Shown piece after piece: positions 23,021 through 33,049 of a stretch of DNA of 64,000 nucleotides. Each line of letters begins with the position of its first letter. The first letter of the stretch is position 1. Source of the DNA: Listeria monocytogenes (GTDB lineage: Bacteria; Bacillota; Bacilli; Lactobacillales; Listeriaceae); the NCBI RefSeq assembly GCF_041765605.1, contig NZ_CP168900.1, forward strand, positions 2,248,001 to 2,312,000, read 5' to 3'. Below the pieces are notes generated by a model. That model saw nothing but the letters and a program-made list of their open reading frames with translations. It had not been told where the DNA came from and searched no databases. Made by a program: the position numbers and the translations under genes.

Positions 23021-24388
23021 TTAATGAAGTGTTTTTAGTTTTCGATATAAAACAGAGCGGTGAATTCCAAGCACACTGGCCGCTTTTGTCACGTTTCCAT
23101 CACTTTCTTCGAGCACTCGCAATATAAAGTGTTTTTCCACGTCTTGTAAATAATCTTTTAAATGAAGTGATTCTTTTTTCGTTTGCTCTTTAAAATGTAA
23201 GTCTAGCGCAAAATCATCTGTTTCCGAGACTTTCACTTCTTTATTTCCGGACATAACAACTAAGCGTTCAATCTGGTTTCTAAGTTCACGTACATTTCCT
23301 GGCCAGTTATGAGAAAGTAATTCTTTCGTTTTATCGCCGCTTAACTGAAAATCTTTTTGATACTTTTGATTGAATTTTTGAATGAACTGACGCGCAAGGC
23401 CAATAATATCTTGCGGTCGCTCTCTAAGTGCTGGAATATGCACCGGCACTACATTAATACGATAATACAAATCACGCCTAAACGTTCCTTTTTCAACCAT
23501 TTCGCCAAGGTTTCGATTTGTCGCTGAAATAAGTCTAAAGCGGCGTTTCGTCTCGGTTGTTGAGCCCAGTCTTCTTACCTCGCCAGTTTCAAGCACTCGC
23601 AGCATTTTTGCTTGAAGCTCTAATGGCATTTCAGAAATTTCATCTAAAAATAGTGTGCCTCCATCAGCTAGTTCAAGCATCCCAGGTTTTTCAATATCCG
23701 CACCGGTAAACGAACCTTTTTCATGTCCGAAAAGCTCAGATTCAAATAATGCTTTGGGGATTGCCGCACAGTTAATCGAGATAAATGGCCCAGCAGCTTG
23801 TTCACTTTGTTCATGAATATAGCGCGACAAAACTTCTTTACCAGTACCGGACTCCCCGTATAATAAGACTTTACTGTCAAACGGAGCAATCTGGTTGCAC
23901 ACTCGAACTATCTGCTTCATCGCGACGCTCTCTGCTATGATCACAGTGCCATCATTTTCTTTATAATCTTCAAGAAGAAGTGACTCTTTATTGCCCGAAA
24001 TTGCCTCGCCTCGCCATGTTTTAAAACTATCTGGTTGCGTTTCATCTGACATCGTAACAACTAAATGCACGGTGCCATCTGGATAGAGAATGGGCGTAGA
24101 AGTCGAACGAATACTAAAACCTTTCTTCGTATTGATAACTTTTGTTTTCTTTTGTTTGGTTCGGATTGCTTCCAGCGTGACAGAATCATTGTACACACCG
24201 TCTTCCACTAAGTCTCTTACATTACAACGAAGTAATTCTTCAAGCGACATTCCGACCGTAAGCGCAGTGAATTTATTAGAAATTAAAATATTACCGTCTG
24301 CATCAGTGACAAAAAGTGTCGTTGGCATGTCTTTATTTAATTCACCAAATGACTGTACTCCCAGCAAGTTATCCATTAAGTCAAACAT
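23021..24388 (-). CDS. PAS-domain sigma-54-dependent transcription activator
   Basis: 455 residues from the ATG at 24388, preferred because AAAGGATGAG lies upstream. The N-terminal PAS domain ([24 protein letters not shown], about residues 20-130) is followed by an AAA+ domain with Walker [11 protein letters not shown], the sigma-54 contact loop GSFTGA in place of GAFTGA, Walker [13 protein letters not shown] and the R-finger region. A Fis-type helix-turn-helix ends it ([20 protein letters not shown]). There is no receiver domain, so the PAS domain should sense a small ligand directly. It lies beside a sigma-54 promoter and paired inverted repeats and is the obvious activator of the CoA-transferase operon. 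Confidence 0.92.
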   Translation of the reverse strand: MFDLMDNLLGVQSFGELNKDMPTTLFVTDADGNILISNKFTALTVGMSLEELLRCNVRDLVEDGVYNDSVTLEAIRTKQKKTKVINTKKGFSIRSTSTPILYPDGTVHLVVTMSDETQPDSFKTWRGEAISGNKESLLLEDYKENDGTVIIAESVAMKQIVRVCNQIAPFDSKVLLYGESGTGKEVLSRYIHEQSEQAAGPFISINCAAIPKALFESELFGHEKGSFTGADIEKPGMLELADGGTLFLDEISEMPLELQAKMLRVLETGEVRRLGSTTETKRRFRLISATNRNLGEMVEKGTFRRDLYYRINVVPVHIPALRERPQDIIGLARQFIQKFNQKYQKDFQLSGDKTKELLSHNWPGNVRELRNQIERLVVMSGNKEVKVSETDDFALDLHFKEQTKKESLHLKDYLQDVEKHFILRVLEESDGNVTKAASVLGIHRSVLYRKLKTLH

Positions 24389-24474
24389 TAAAAGCTCATC
24401 CTTTTGGACTAGTTTCCTAGTTATTTGCTCATCATTACACAATCTATTATAACATAAGCCATCTACTAGAAGTA

Positions 24475-24490
24475 CTCGTTTTTTTGCGAC
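24475..24490. promoter_or_regulatory. Possible autoregulatory activator half-site
   Basis: CTCGT-N6-GCGAC matches 8 of 10 arm bases of the sites at 22922 and 22966. It lies about 90 bp upstream of the activator gene, just before a TATAAT -10. Confidence 0.4.
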
Positions 24491-24493
24491 AAG

Positions 24494-25567
24494 CTAATTT
24501 CCATCTGCAATACAAACTCGATTTCGTCCTGTTAATTTTGCTTTATATAGTGCTTCATCGGCAGATTTAAACAAACCTTCACTTGTATTCGCTCCGTCTT
24601 TACTACTGCTCACACCAACAGAAATCGTAATTTTCACTATTTGCCCGCCAGGAATAACAAAATCATGCTCTTCCGTTTCTTTTCTAACTTGCTCAGCAAC
24701 CTTATTACCTTCTTCTATTGAGCAATCTAATAAGACGATGGAAAACTCTTCGCCTCCGTTTCTAAAAGCTTCTGAGCCATCTGTCGTGCTTGCTTTTAAA
24801 ATGACAGCTAATTGTTTTAAAATCGCATCACCTGCATCGTGGCCATATGTATCATTAATATTTTTAAAGTAATCAATATCAATCAACATGAGCGTAACTT
24901 GTCTACTCCCAGAATCCATCACATGATTAATTTTCTCATCAAATTGCCTTACATTCGATAATTTGGTCAAATAATCTAGCGTAGAATCTTGCTCATATTT
25001 TTGAAAAAGTTGTTTTGATTTAATCATATTGCTCATTAGTCCCGCAGAAACAGCCCCGATAACAAGCGCAATCAGCACGAAAATAGTCATATTTATCCAG
25101 AAAAGAGACTCTCTAGCTAAAATCAAATGCAGATTAATAACAACAAAACTACACGCGATGATATTTAAAATAAAAACGCCCCAAATTTTAAATTTCTCTA
25201 AACGTTTTCCAAAAAGGGCTGTTATTATGCCAATTAACATCATCACAATCGCCGCCATCATAGCTGCGGAATTCACGGATAGTAGAAAGCGCGATGCCGA
25301 AATAATAATAGCTGATACAATTGCGGGAATCGGCCCGCCATAAAAACCTACCATTATTATTGGAATATGACGCAAATCGACAATCACATTATTCGAAATT
25401 GGAATCCCGAAAACCATCAGCGCAAAACCGAGAAGTCCAGCCCAAATTCCGATCACCATTTTTCTATTTGTTGCTAATTCTTTTGTAATTGGTTCTTTAT
25501 AAACTAAGGAGATAATATAAAAGCCTGCGAGTAATATCGCTGCATTACTTACCAACTGTTCGACCAA
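24494..25567 (-). CDS. dgcC: Membrane diguanylate cyclase (5TM + GGDEF)
   Basis: 357 residues starting at TTG (25567), with GGGGA seven bases upstream. Six or so hydrophobic helices (residues 1-190) resemble the 5TMR-LYT sensor (VDLRHIPIIMVGFYGGPIPAIVSAIIIS), followed by a GGDEF domain with active-site motif RNGGEEFSIVLLD and the metal/substrate segment LMLIDIDYFKNINDTYGHDAGD. It should make cyclic di-GMP from two GTP. From memory it corresponds to one of the three active Listeria cyclases (DgcC) controlling exopolysaccharide; the letter is recalled, not derived. No RxxD inhibition site is evident just before the motif. Confidence 0.85.
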   Translation of the reverse strand: MVEQLVSNAAILLAGFYIISLVYKEPITKELATNRKMVIGIWAGLLGFALMVFGIPISNNVIVDLRHIPIIMVGFYGGPIPAIVSAIIISASRFLLSVNSAAMMAAIVMMLIGIITALFGKRLEKFKIWGVFILNIIACSFVVINLHLILARESLFWINMTIFVLIALVIGAVSAGLMSNMIKSKQLFQKYEQDSTLDYLTKLSNVRQFDEKINHVMDSGSRQVTLMLIDIDYFKNINDTYGHDAGDAILKQLAVILKASTTDGSEAFRNGGEEFSIVLLDCSIEEGNKVAEQVRKETEEHDFVIPGGQIVKITISVGVSSSKDGANTSEGLFKSADEALYKAKLTGRNRVCIADGN

Positions 25568-25669
25568 AAAGCATCCCCGCCTTTCACTTTGTTACTCAAT
25601 ACCCCATTATGCTCACAACTATTCATACAGGTTTACGTAAGAGGCAGAAATGGCTGTTTCATTCCCACG

Positions 25670-25707
25670 AAAAAAAAGCCGCAAAAGAAAATGACTTCTT
25701 TTACGGC
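25670..25707 (-). terminator. Intrinsic terminator of the SDR gene
   Basis: On the minus strand GCCG-AAAAGAAG pairs with CTTTT-CGGC (one mismatch), followed by eight T residues. Confidence 0.87.
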
Positions 25708-25717
25708 CAGTAATTGT

Positions 25718-26479
25718 TTAGTAAGCTGTCCAGCCAGCATCAGCTGTTATAACTGTTCCATTCACAAAACTGGAGTCATCTGATGCTAAAAACAAGGCTA
25801 CTTTAGCGATTTCTGAGGCATCACCAGCACGTGGATTAGTCCCCATTCCAATCATCGCGCGCTCTTGACCAAATTCATCTGGAGCATAAATAGTTGTCCC
25901 GATATTCGTATTTACTGCTCCCGGGGCGATTGCATTACAACGAATGTTTTTGTTCGCATATTGGAATCCGACATTTTTTGTAAAGCCCACGACCGCATGT
26001 TTAGATGCTGTATATGCCGCCCCTGCTCTTGAGCCAAAAAGACCGCCTGCCGAAGCAATGTTTACAATAACCCCTTGCCCTTTTTCTTCAAAAATGTGTA
26101 ATGCTTTTCGTGTCGCACGCATCACACCAGTTGTATTAATCGCAAAAACTTTATCCCAAAGTTCATCTGTTAATTCACCAGCTGGCACAAAATTATCCAT
26201 AATCCCTGCATTGTTGACTAAAATATCTAACGTTCCAAATGCCTCAACAGCCTGGTTAATCATATTTTCAATATCCTCTTGCTTGGTTACATTAGCTATG
26301 ACAGCAAGTCCTGTTCCGTCTTCTTTTTCGACTAGTTCGACTGTTTTTTGTGCCGCCTCTAAATTTAAATCTGCCACAACAACTTTCGCTCCTTCTTTAG
26401 CAAAAAGAATCGCGATTTGTTGCCCCATTCCAGAAGCCGCACCAGTTACCACTGCCACTTTTCCAGTTAATTTCCCCAT
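25718..26479 (-). CDS. Short-chain dehydrogenase/reductase
   Basis: 253 residues from the ATG at 26479, preferred because GAAGGAGG precedes it and the product then begins MGKLTGKVAVVTGAASGMG. Classical SDR motifs are present: TGAASGMGQQIA (cofactor), NNAGIMD, catalytic Ser in IVNIASAGG, YTASKHAV (YxxxK), and NAIAPGAVNT. The Asp at the end of beta-2 (VVADLN) favours NAD(H). It is divergent from a TetR regulator 180 bp away, the usual layout for a repressor and its target. Substrate is unknown. Confidence 0.9.
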   Translation of the reverse strand: MGKLTGKVAVVTGAASGMGQQIAILFAKEGAKVVVADLNLEAAQKTVELVEKEDGTGLAVIANVTKQEDIENMINQAVEAFGTLDILVNNAGIMDNFVPAGELTDELWDKVFAINTTGVMRATRKALHIFEEKGQGVIVNIASAGGLFGSRAGAAYTASKHAVVGFTKNVGFQYANKNIRCNAIAPGAVNTNIGTTIYAPDEFGQERAMIGMGTNPRAGDASEIAKVALFLASDDSSFVNGTVITADAGWTAY

Positions 26480-26539
26480 TGTTATTTCCTCCTTCACTTT
26501 TGTTCCGCTAGAAAAAGAAATTATTCCCTTTCTACTTTC

Positions 26540-26568
26540 ATTATAATCCCGGTATAAAACGCTTTCAA
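26540..26568 (-). promoter_or_regulatory. Promoter of the SDR gene
   Basis: TTGAAA-17-TATAAT on the minus strand, nearly consensus, about 61 bp before the start codon. The divergent TetR protein probably binds nearby. Confidence 0.78.
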
Positions 26569-26660
26569 TATGTAAAGAAAGCCTGTTTTGTTGATTAAGC
26601 AACACTTTTGCGTTATATGTATAGTAATAAGAAAATTTCTCAAACGGGAGGTTCTAAATC

Positions 26661-27224
26661 ATGGATAGACGGGTTAAAAAAACAAAAAAAGCCTTCAACC
26701 AAGCCCTCTTCACACTGCTTGACCAAAAACCCTTTCAGCAAATTACGATTACGGATATTGTCGCAGAAGCAGATGTGAACCGCGGGACTTTTTATAAACA
26801 CTATCGTGACAAAGAACAACTGTTAGACAGCATTATTGAAGAAATTTTGACAGATTTAAAAAACGCCTATCAAGATCCATACTTACATACAACTCACTTT
26901 TCTATTCAAGCCCTTACGCCTTCCATGATAAAAATTTTTGACCACGTTTATAGTCATCAAGCCTTTTATCGCCAAGTTATAAAATCGACTATTCGGCCTA
27001 GTTTTCAAAATCAGGTTTGTAACGTTATTCGAGAGCTTATCTTAGATGACGTTGCGAGTTTCCCTGATAGTTCAGGAGCTAATCCGCAACTACTAGCTAC
27101 TTATCAAGCGCATGCGATTTTTGGAATGATTGTTTTTTGGGCAGAAGAAGATTTTTCGCATTCGCCTGCGTATATGTCCGAGCAATTACTCCATATTATT
27201 CATGCTAAAACGCAACAAGTATAA
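26661..27224 (+). CDS. TetR-family repressor
   Basis: 187 residues. The N-terminal helix-turn-helix is textbook (ITITDIVAEADVNRGTFYKHYRDKEQLLDSIIEE, about residues 25-58), followed by a TetR_C_33-like helical ligand domain. The start has CGGGAGG upstream. Divergence from the SDR gene, whose consensus-like promoter lies in the shared region, suggests it represses that gene and itself until an unknown ligand binds. Confidence 0.9.
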   Translation: MDRRVKKTKKAFNQALFTLLDQKPFQQITITDIVAEADVNRGTFYKHYRDKEQLLDSIIEEILTDLKNAYQDPYLHTTHFSIQALTPSMIKIFDHVYSHQAFYRQVIKSTIRPSFQNQVCNVIRELILDDVASFPDSSGANPQLLATYQAHAIFGMIVFWAEEDFSHSPAYMSEQLLHIIHAKTQQV

Positions 27225-27329
27225 TCCTTACATATTTGTTATGTTACTTTCTGGCTTTGTCACTTGAATCGAGGGCTCGAGCTACTTTCCCTTGCTATAA
27301 TGAAAACATCTTAGAAAGGTGTGTTGATT

Positions 27330-27680
27330 ATGAATGATCATCGAATTCTAAATGCTTTAAGTTATTTTAGCATTTTATTTGCACCAATTATCGTTCCAGT
27401 GTTAATTTGGATTTTTGCAAAATCAGAAGAAGTCTCTCACCATGCTAAAGTTGCTTTACTTACACATATTATTCCGACTATCATTGGTATCCTGTGTTTT
27501 TCCAGTGTTTTCGTTACAGCTATGACAAATAGTGGCATTTTATCAAGTTTTACATTCTTCATTACTGCTAGCTTATTCATTTTTACGCTTATCGCTGTAG
27601 TTGGTCTCTTTATCTTCAATATTGTACGTGGCATTCAAATGTTATGTGTAACAAAAGAAAAAGATGATGTTTGGATTTAA
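27330..27680 (+). CDS. DUF4870-like small membrane protein
   Basis: 116 residues from the ATG at 27330 (AAAGGTG site eight bases upstream). It has three hydrophobic segments (LNALSYFSILFAPIIVPVLIWIF, then two more) with a basic C-terminus. The N-terminal NALSYFSILFAPIIVP and the HAKVALLTHIIP segment are typical of the DUF4870/Tic20-like family of three-helix membrane proteins. Function is unknown. A very strong terminator begins at its stop codon. Confidence 0.78.
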   Translation: MNDHRILNALSYFSILFAPIIVPVLIWIFAKSEEVSHHAKVALLTHIIPTIIGILCFSSVFVTAMTNSGILSSFTFFITASLFIFTLIAVVGLFIFNIVRGIQMLCVTKEKDDVWI

Positions 27681-27728
27681 ATAAAAGGAACCCCGCTAAA
27701 CAATATAGTTTAGCGGGGTTCCTTTTAT
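27681..27728. terminator. Bidirectional terminator with 21-bp perfect stem
   Basis: Arms 27681-27701 and 27708-27728 are perfectly complementary around a 6-base loop. The right arm includes the stop codon of the convergent LPXTG gene. Confidence 0.95.
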
Positions 27729-30700
27729 TTATTTACTCTTCTTAATACGAAAATCCCGATTGCACTAATAAATAATCCTGAAATAACATTATTAAATGGT
27801 GCTTCGTCTCCCGTTAATGGTAAACGTTTCGCTTTTTTCATGACTGTTGCTGGCTTTTCTATAGCTGTGGTTGGACTTGTTGAGTTGCTTGGTTTTGCTT
27901 GATTCGGAACGACTTGATTCGCCACGATTGGCACGTTTATTTTCTCATAAACAAAAGTTACTTTTTGCGTGGCTTCTGTAAACGTACCAGCTTTATTGGT
28001 TGGGTGTTCTACTAGTTGATAACCGGCAAATTCTTTTGGCTCAGTTTCGTATTTCTCACCAACATCGCCTGTATAATTTTCGGGATTTACCAAGTGATTT
28101 CCTTCCGTATCCGTATGCGCTACTTTCACTAAGCCCACTTTCAGCTTATTAGTTTTAGTTACAGTGACAGGAGAAACTTGATTAAATACGATAGTGAATT
28201 CAACCTTAGTCCTATCTAATTCGTAATTTATTGGAGCTTCTGTTTCGACAAAGCAGTATTCGCCTGGTTCCAAATTTGTTACCTTAAGCTCTCCGTTTAT
28301 ACCAGTTGTTAAACCGGTTTTTAGTACTCGTCCTTGTTTCGTTTGTAGCTCGAATTTAGCTTCAGCTAAGCCTTTATTCGTTTTAGCATCTACTTTTGTT
28401 AAAATAACATCGCCAGTTTTAGCACTATTTTCTTTCGTTACATGTATTGGTTCGACTTGATTAAACTCAATTGTAAACGGAACTGAGGTGTTGTCTAACT
28501 GATAACCTGTTGGCGCTTTTGTCTCTACTAGTTGATACTTTCCTGGGGCAAGATTGGTAATGTCGATTTCCCCATTAGCATTCGTGATTAACTTCTCTTG
28601 CAAAATAGCTCCGGTCTCATCTTGCAACTCAAATTCTGCATCTGCAAGTGTTTGTCCCGTTAAACTATCTTGCTTGGTTAACACAACACTACCTGTTTTC
28701 GCGGTATTTTCTTTGGTTAAACTCAGTAATTCCGTTTGATTAAATTCAACTGTGAAAGTTACTGGTGTAGCATCTAATACATAACCTATTGGGGCAGCTG
28801 TTTCTACTAGTTGATAATTACCTGGAGCAAGATTCGTTAACTCTAATTTACCAGCTGTATCCGTTATTAGATTTTCTCTTAATTTTGTCCCCGCGCTATC
28901 TTGGAGTTCGAATTCCGCGTCTGCTAAGCCTGCTTTTGTAACATCGTCTTGCTTGGTTAACACGACGCTGCCCGCTTTCGCTTTATTCAGCTTCACTACA
29001 TTTACTTTTTCAGATTGATTAAAGGTAATTGTAAAAGGAACTGGCGCTTCATCTAGTTCATAGCCTGTTGGGGCTTCTGTCTCCACTAATTGGTAATCTC
29101 CTGGGGCAAGATTCGTAATTTCTAATTGTCCTGCTGCATTTGTAGCTATGTTTTCTTGTAACTTAGCACCTGTAGATGTTTGTAATTCAAACTTGGCACC
29201 TGAAAGTGTAGCACTCGTTTTGTCATCTTTTTTCGTTAAAATGACGCCACCTGTTTTTGCGGTGTTCTCTTTCGTCACTTTTGCAGTTTCTGTTTGATTA
29301 AATTCAATCGCAAATGTTACTGGCGCTTCGTCTAATTTGTATCCTGTTGGGGCTTCTGTCTCTATCAACTGATAATTACCTGGCGTTAAATCAGCAATTT
29401 CTAGTTTTCCACTTGCATCCGTTATGAGACCTTCTTTTACTGCTGTTCCATCTGCTTTTTGCAATTCAAATGTTGCTCCATCCAAAGGAGCTTTTGTTAA
29501 TTTGTCTATTTTTGTTAAAGTAACACTTCCAGTTTTTGGAGTGTTTTCGATGGTGTATTTGCTAGGTATTCCGTCAGAAGTAACAGTGACTTCCTTCCCA
29601 TTTCTCAGCTCTTCGCTAATTGTATAACCTGCTGGGGCCTCTGTTTCCACTAATTTGTATTTTCCAGCTTGGATACTATCAAAAATAATTTCGCCGTTTG
29701 CATTTGTTATAGCTTCTTGTCCAGACTTTTCACCATCAATTGTATATAGCTGGAATTTAGCTCCTGCTAGTTTTTTGGTTGGATTCTCTTTATCTACTTT
29801 GGTAATTTCCAGTGATCCAATCGTATCTATTCCACTTCCGCTTCCCGTTGTAAAGTTGGGAGTAACTGTGTTAATCACTGTTCTGCTGTGTACAGGAAGA
29901 TTACCGTAATCGTTAGCATCCACTCTAACCGTATTTACTACCGGACCTGAAATCAAACTAACCGTATCATAGGTTATTTTGATTGGTGCTGTTGCTGTAT
30001 AATTTTTAAATTGAATTATAAAACTGTTATCATTAAAAGTAATATCATAATACTTGGGATCTATCGAATCGCCTGTTTTTGTATCTACTACTTTAAAACT
30101 ATTTTTAACAATTTGCGCTCCTGTTAAGCCCATATTCATCGTGTCCGTAATAGTTGGATTGGTAACTACTCGGTTTTCTGTAATACTAGTAAGTTCGAGT
30201 TCCCAATTTATTTTATTATTGTAGACCATATCTATGCGTCCGGTTTTTGAAATCGGGTGGTGACTTTCATTATTATATATTTCTGCAGTATATTCTTTTG
30301 GATTTTTACCGTTATCAGAAATTTTTGCTATATTTTTAAGAAACTCAGAAGAATACCACTTATTATCCGGCTTGGTTTTGTACTTAACAAACACTTTAGA
30401 TTGTCCAAAACCACTAAACTCTAAGTGTATCTTCTTATCTGTTGCTTCTATTTTCGTTGGGTAATTTTTATCGCCTTCTTTTGCTAAAATACCTGTAGAA
30501 GCAATCGGTATATTTAGATTAAGTAATTCGCCTGGCCCTGACACTCTTCTAAATTCTAACGAGCCTTCCACATAAGAAGTTCCTTCAGGCATCTCATCAT
30601 CAAAAATCAAGTTTTCAAAATCTAACCCCATTGTATTTAAAGCCACAATCCAGTCAATGGTTCCTGTTTCATAATTCCACACACCATACTTAGCTCCATT

Positions 30701-32815
30701 TTCCAAAATTTTACTATCTATTTCTAATGATGCTTTTTTTGTATCAGAATAATGTGTTATATATCCATCGTAATAGGAAATATAAGCTTTATTATCTAGT
30801 GTTTTTATACCATTAGATAAATCAATCTTTGTAACAAGTTTTACTTCTATTTCTTTATCTGTTGTCGCATAGTTACCGATAAGTTTAATTTTAAAACCTG
30901 CTGGTGTAGTTGTATTAGTAATGGTGTAATCGACATCTTTTACAAGCTTTACTTTGTCCGCTTCCGTCGAATAAGCATAAACATCCAAGTTATCTAAACT
31001 TTTTATACCTGTCGAAAATTCGTCAATAATCGTCATATCACTCATTCTGATTCTGTCTGTGTTCGCCGTGATCGTCCATGACATTAAATTGTTAAAATAG
31101 TCTACGGTGCCACTTTCTTTTTTTACTATATTAGGCTCGAATGTTACTTTTTCAGTGGCTTTTACACCTTTTTCATCAGTGACTTCATTGATAATATCAC
31201 GTGCACTAAAATCAGTTACTTTAGTAGCATAGGTTATTTGATATGCTTTTTTATCTGTATTTTTATATGTTGCTTCAAAGCTTCCATTAGCTGTAATAGT
31301 TGAAGTTGTCCAATTACTTGAAGCATCCGAAGACCCAACAATCGCCTGTCCAGTAGTAGGCGAGAATGTTACTTCTCTAATTTTAAATGAATTAGCGACA
31401 TAATTAACACCATTATCTGCTAAAACATCTTTTAAAACTGTAGTAGGGGTTAATTCTGCTTGATCGTAATTGACATTAATCGCCCAGTCAATTGTTTGCG
31501 TTTTGGAATTATAAACAGCTTTTTTTTCTAAATGTTTGTATTTAACTATTTTGGCTTCCACCGTTGTTTGATTTACTGATAAAACTTCTGATCCACCAAT
31601 GGTTTGAGCTCTGGAAACTAATGAAACACGAGATTCTGTCGTATCATTAATGAAACGTGTATAAGTTACTTCATAACCTTTTCCAGCCAAACCATTAGTT
31701 AACTTAATCTTAAGTTCTGCGTCAGTATGTTCTATTGTATAATCTACGCCTTCTTCTAATAATTGTTTGCTTCCTTTAAAAGTTCCTTTAGCACTAACAT
31801 CACTTGCATAGATTTTAACCGTACTTTTATCAATTTTCGTACTACCACCATAAGTAAAGTCTGTTAGTCTAAGTTCACCTATCGCATTTGTTTCTTTCGT
31901 CAAGTTGAATTTAGCTGTCGCCAGCGCTTTTTCAGGGTTAAGATTGCTCGGGCTTAGAGTTAAGTCCACTGTTGTAGGGTAGTCCACAGAAGGGATTACC
32001 TCATATTCATAAACAGTATCACCACCAGCAGTAGTAAAAATAGCTTTTTGACTTGTTTGATCTGTTTCTGTTAATGGCCTAAAAGCTGTAGTGATACTAA
32101 CATCATAACTTCCTTCTTGTACGCCATCTTTTAAGATTTTAATTGTTAGCTCTCTAGTAGCTGCATCAAATGACCATTCAGCTTCTGTTGAGGGCAAAAA
32201 ATTCCCGTTTAAATCTGTAGAACCAAAGTTAAAGTCATTTGGTAAAGTCGTTTTAAAAGTATCACCGGCCTTATAATTTTTTCCGGTAAAAGAAAAATTC
32301 ATATTTAAAACAACACCACTACCATTTTTCACTCTTTCATCTAGATTGATTTTAGTTCCGTTACCGTCTAGAAGTTCGACTTTCGTAAAATTGTTATCCG
32401 AAATAGCTGCCTTTAAATTAGTTTTCGGTGCGGCTTTATTTTTGGATGAAGGAGAGGTTATTTGTTCTGCTTTATCTTGCAATGTGATATTATATGCTCT
32501 CTCATCAAGTATATAGCCTTCTACTGCCTTTTTTTCTTTAACAAGATATTCTCCTGCTGCAAGTGAAGTCTCGACTGCTGTTCCATTCTCCTCAATGGAA
32601 AGTTCTTTGATTTCGCCCGTTTGTATACTTTTTATCTCAAAAATAGAACCATTGATGTTTTTATTTGTATCTTTATCTATTTTAACGATTTTTAGTGATG
32701 GCTTTGATTCTTTTACATCGATCGCTGCTGCAAAAACCGATGAAATATTTTGAAAAACAACCAAACCAATGACCATCATAATTAGCAATTTCTTCCACAT
32801 TTTTAACTTCTTCAC
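27725..32815 (-). CDS. Giant LPXTG surface protein with CnaB repeats (1,696 aa)
   Basis: 1,696 residues from a GTG start with GAGGAGGAC upstream. Order: signal peptide (about 1-30, ending FAAA); an N-terminal SpaA/CnaB domain (about 35-115); an adhesin region (about 140-990) with a Cna/SdrG-like first domain and four collagen-binding-type repeats (for example WAINVNYDQAEL, WTITANTDRIRM, WIVALNTM, WELELTSI); six CnaB repeats (about 1000-1545) of some 89 residues with TKxD, ExxAPxGY and Asn elements that normally form internal Lys-Asn isopeptide bonds; one MucBP-like unit; a Pro/Ser/Thr linker; LPLTG, a hydrophobic helix and RRVNK. It should be anchored by sortase A and act as a stalked adhesin; the ligand is unknown. 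Confidence 0.92.
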   Translation of the reverse strand: MKKLKMWKKLLIMMVIGLVVFQNISSVFAAAIDVKESKPSLKIVKIDKDTNKNINGSIFEIKSIQTGEIKELSIEENGTAVETSLAAGEYLVKEKKAVEGYILDERAYNITLQDKAEQITSPSSKNKAAPKTNLKAAISDNNFTKVELLDGNGTKINLDERVKNGSGVVLNMNFSFTGKNYKAGDTFKTTLPNDFNFGSTDLNGNFLPSTEAEWSFDAATRELTIKILKDGVQEGSYDVSITTAFRPLTETDQTSQKAIFTTAGGDTVYEYEVIPSVDYPTTVDLTLSPSNLNPEKALATAKFNLTKETNAIGELRLTDFTYGGSTKIDKSTVKIYASDVSAKGTFKGSKQLLEEGVDYTIEHTDAELKIKLTNGLAGKGYEVTYTRFINDTTESRVSLVSRAQTIGGSEVLSVNQTTVEAKIVKYKHLEKKAVYNSKTQTIDWAINVNYDQAELTPTTVLKDVLADNGVNYVANSFKIREVTFSPTTGQAIVGSSDASSNWTTSTITANGSFEATYKNTDKKAYQITYATKVTDFSARDIINEVTDEKGVKATEKVTFEPNIVKKESGTVDYFNNLMSWTITANTDRIRMSDMTIIDEFSTGIKSLDNLDVYAYSTEADKVKLVKDVDYTITNTTTPAGFKIKLIGNYATTDKEIEVKLVTKIDLSNGIKTLDNKAYISYYDGYITHYSDTKKASLEIDSKILENGAKYGVWNYETGTIDWIVALNTMGLDFENLIFDDEMPEGTSYVEGSLEFRRVSGPGELLNLNIPIASTGILAKEGDKNYPTKIEATDKKIHLEFSGFGQSKVFVKYKTKPDNKWYSSEFLKNIAKISDNGKNPKEYTAEIYNNESHHPISKTGRIDMVYNNKINWELELTSITENRVVTNPTITDTMNMGLTGAQIVKNSFKVVDTKTGDSIDPKYYDITFNDNSFIIQFKNYTATAPIKITYDTVSLISGPVVNTVRVDANDYGNLPVHSRTVINTVTPNFTTGSGSGIDTIGSLEITKVDKENPTKKLAGAKFQLYTIDGEKSGQEAITNANGEIIFDSIQAGKYKLVETEAPAGYTISEELRNGKEVTVTSDGIPSKYTIENTPKTGSVTLTKIDKLTKAPLDGATFELQKADGTAVKEGLITDASGKLEIADLTPGNYQLIETEAPTGYKLDEAPVTFAIEFNQTETAKVTKENTAKTGGVILTKKDDKTSATLSGAKFELQTSTGAKLQENIATNAAGQLEITNLAPGDYQLVETEAPTGYELDEAPVPFTITFNQSEKVNVVKLNKAKAGSVVLTKQDDVTKAGLADAEFELQDSAGTKLRENLITDTAGKLELTNLAPGNYQLVETAAPIGYVLDATPVTFTVEFNQTELLSLTKENTAKTGSVVLTKQDSLTGQTLADAEFELQDETGAILQEKLITNANGEIDITNLAPGKYQLVETKAPTGYQLDNTSVPFTIEFNQVEPIHVTKENSAKTGDVILTKVDAKTNKGLAEAKFELQTKQGRVLKTGLTTGINGELKVTNLEPGEYCFVETEAPINYELDRTKVEFTIVFNQVSPVTVTKTNKLKVGLVKVAHTDTEGNHLVNPENYTGDVGEKYETEPKEFAGYQLVEHPTNKAGTFTEATQKVTFVYEKINVPIVANQVVPNQAKPSNSTSPTTAIEKPATVMKKAKRLPLTGDEAPFNNVISGLFISAIGIFVLRRVNK

Positions 32816-33012
32816 TACGTTAATGTCCTCCTCTGATGCAATAATTATCTGTTTAACGTGTTATCTAATGGTTGAATTGTATCAAAAACAACTAGAAAAT
32901 ACAGTTGCATATAAAGCTTAAAAAATGGATTTTTATTTGGTTTTATGACTTTTTAGTGAACAGATAATCTGATTCTATATGGTGAAATGCTTTTTTCGTT
33001 AAAATAGACGAT

Positions 33013-33049
33013 AAAAATGCGCTATCCTTTAAACGGATAGCGCATTTTT
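33013..33049 (-). terminator. Intrinsic terminator of the 1,618-residue LPXTG gene
   Basis: AAAAATGCGCTATCC pairs perfectly with its complement around a 7-base loop; T residues follow on the minus strand. Confidence 0.93.

Noticed and set aside
25600-25625. GGGTAT on the minus strand before the GGDEF gene as a sigma-B promoter
   Set aside because: Only the -10 fits; the sequence at the -35 distance has no GTTT.
25944-26546. A 200-residue plus-strand frame opposite the SDR gene
   Set aside because: It is an antisense shadow of a strongly conserved SDR coding sequence; no ribosome site or family.
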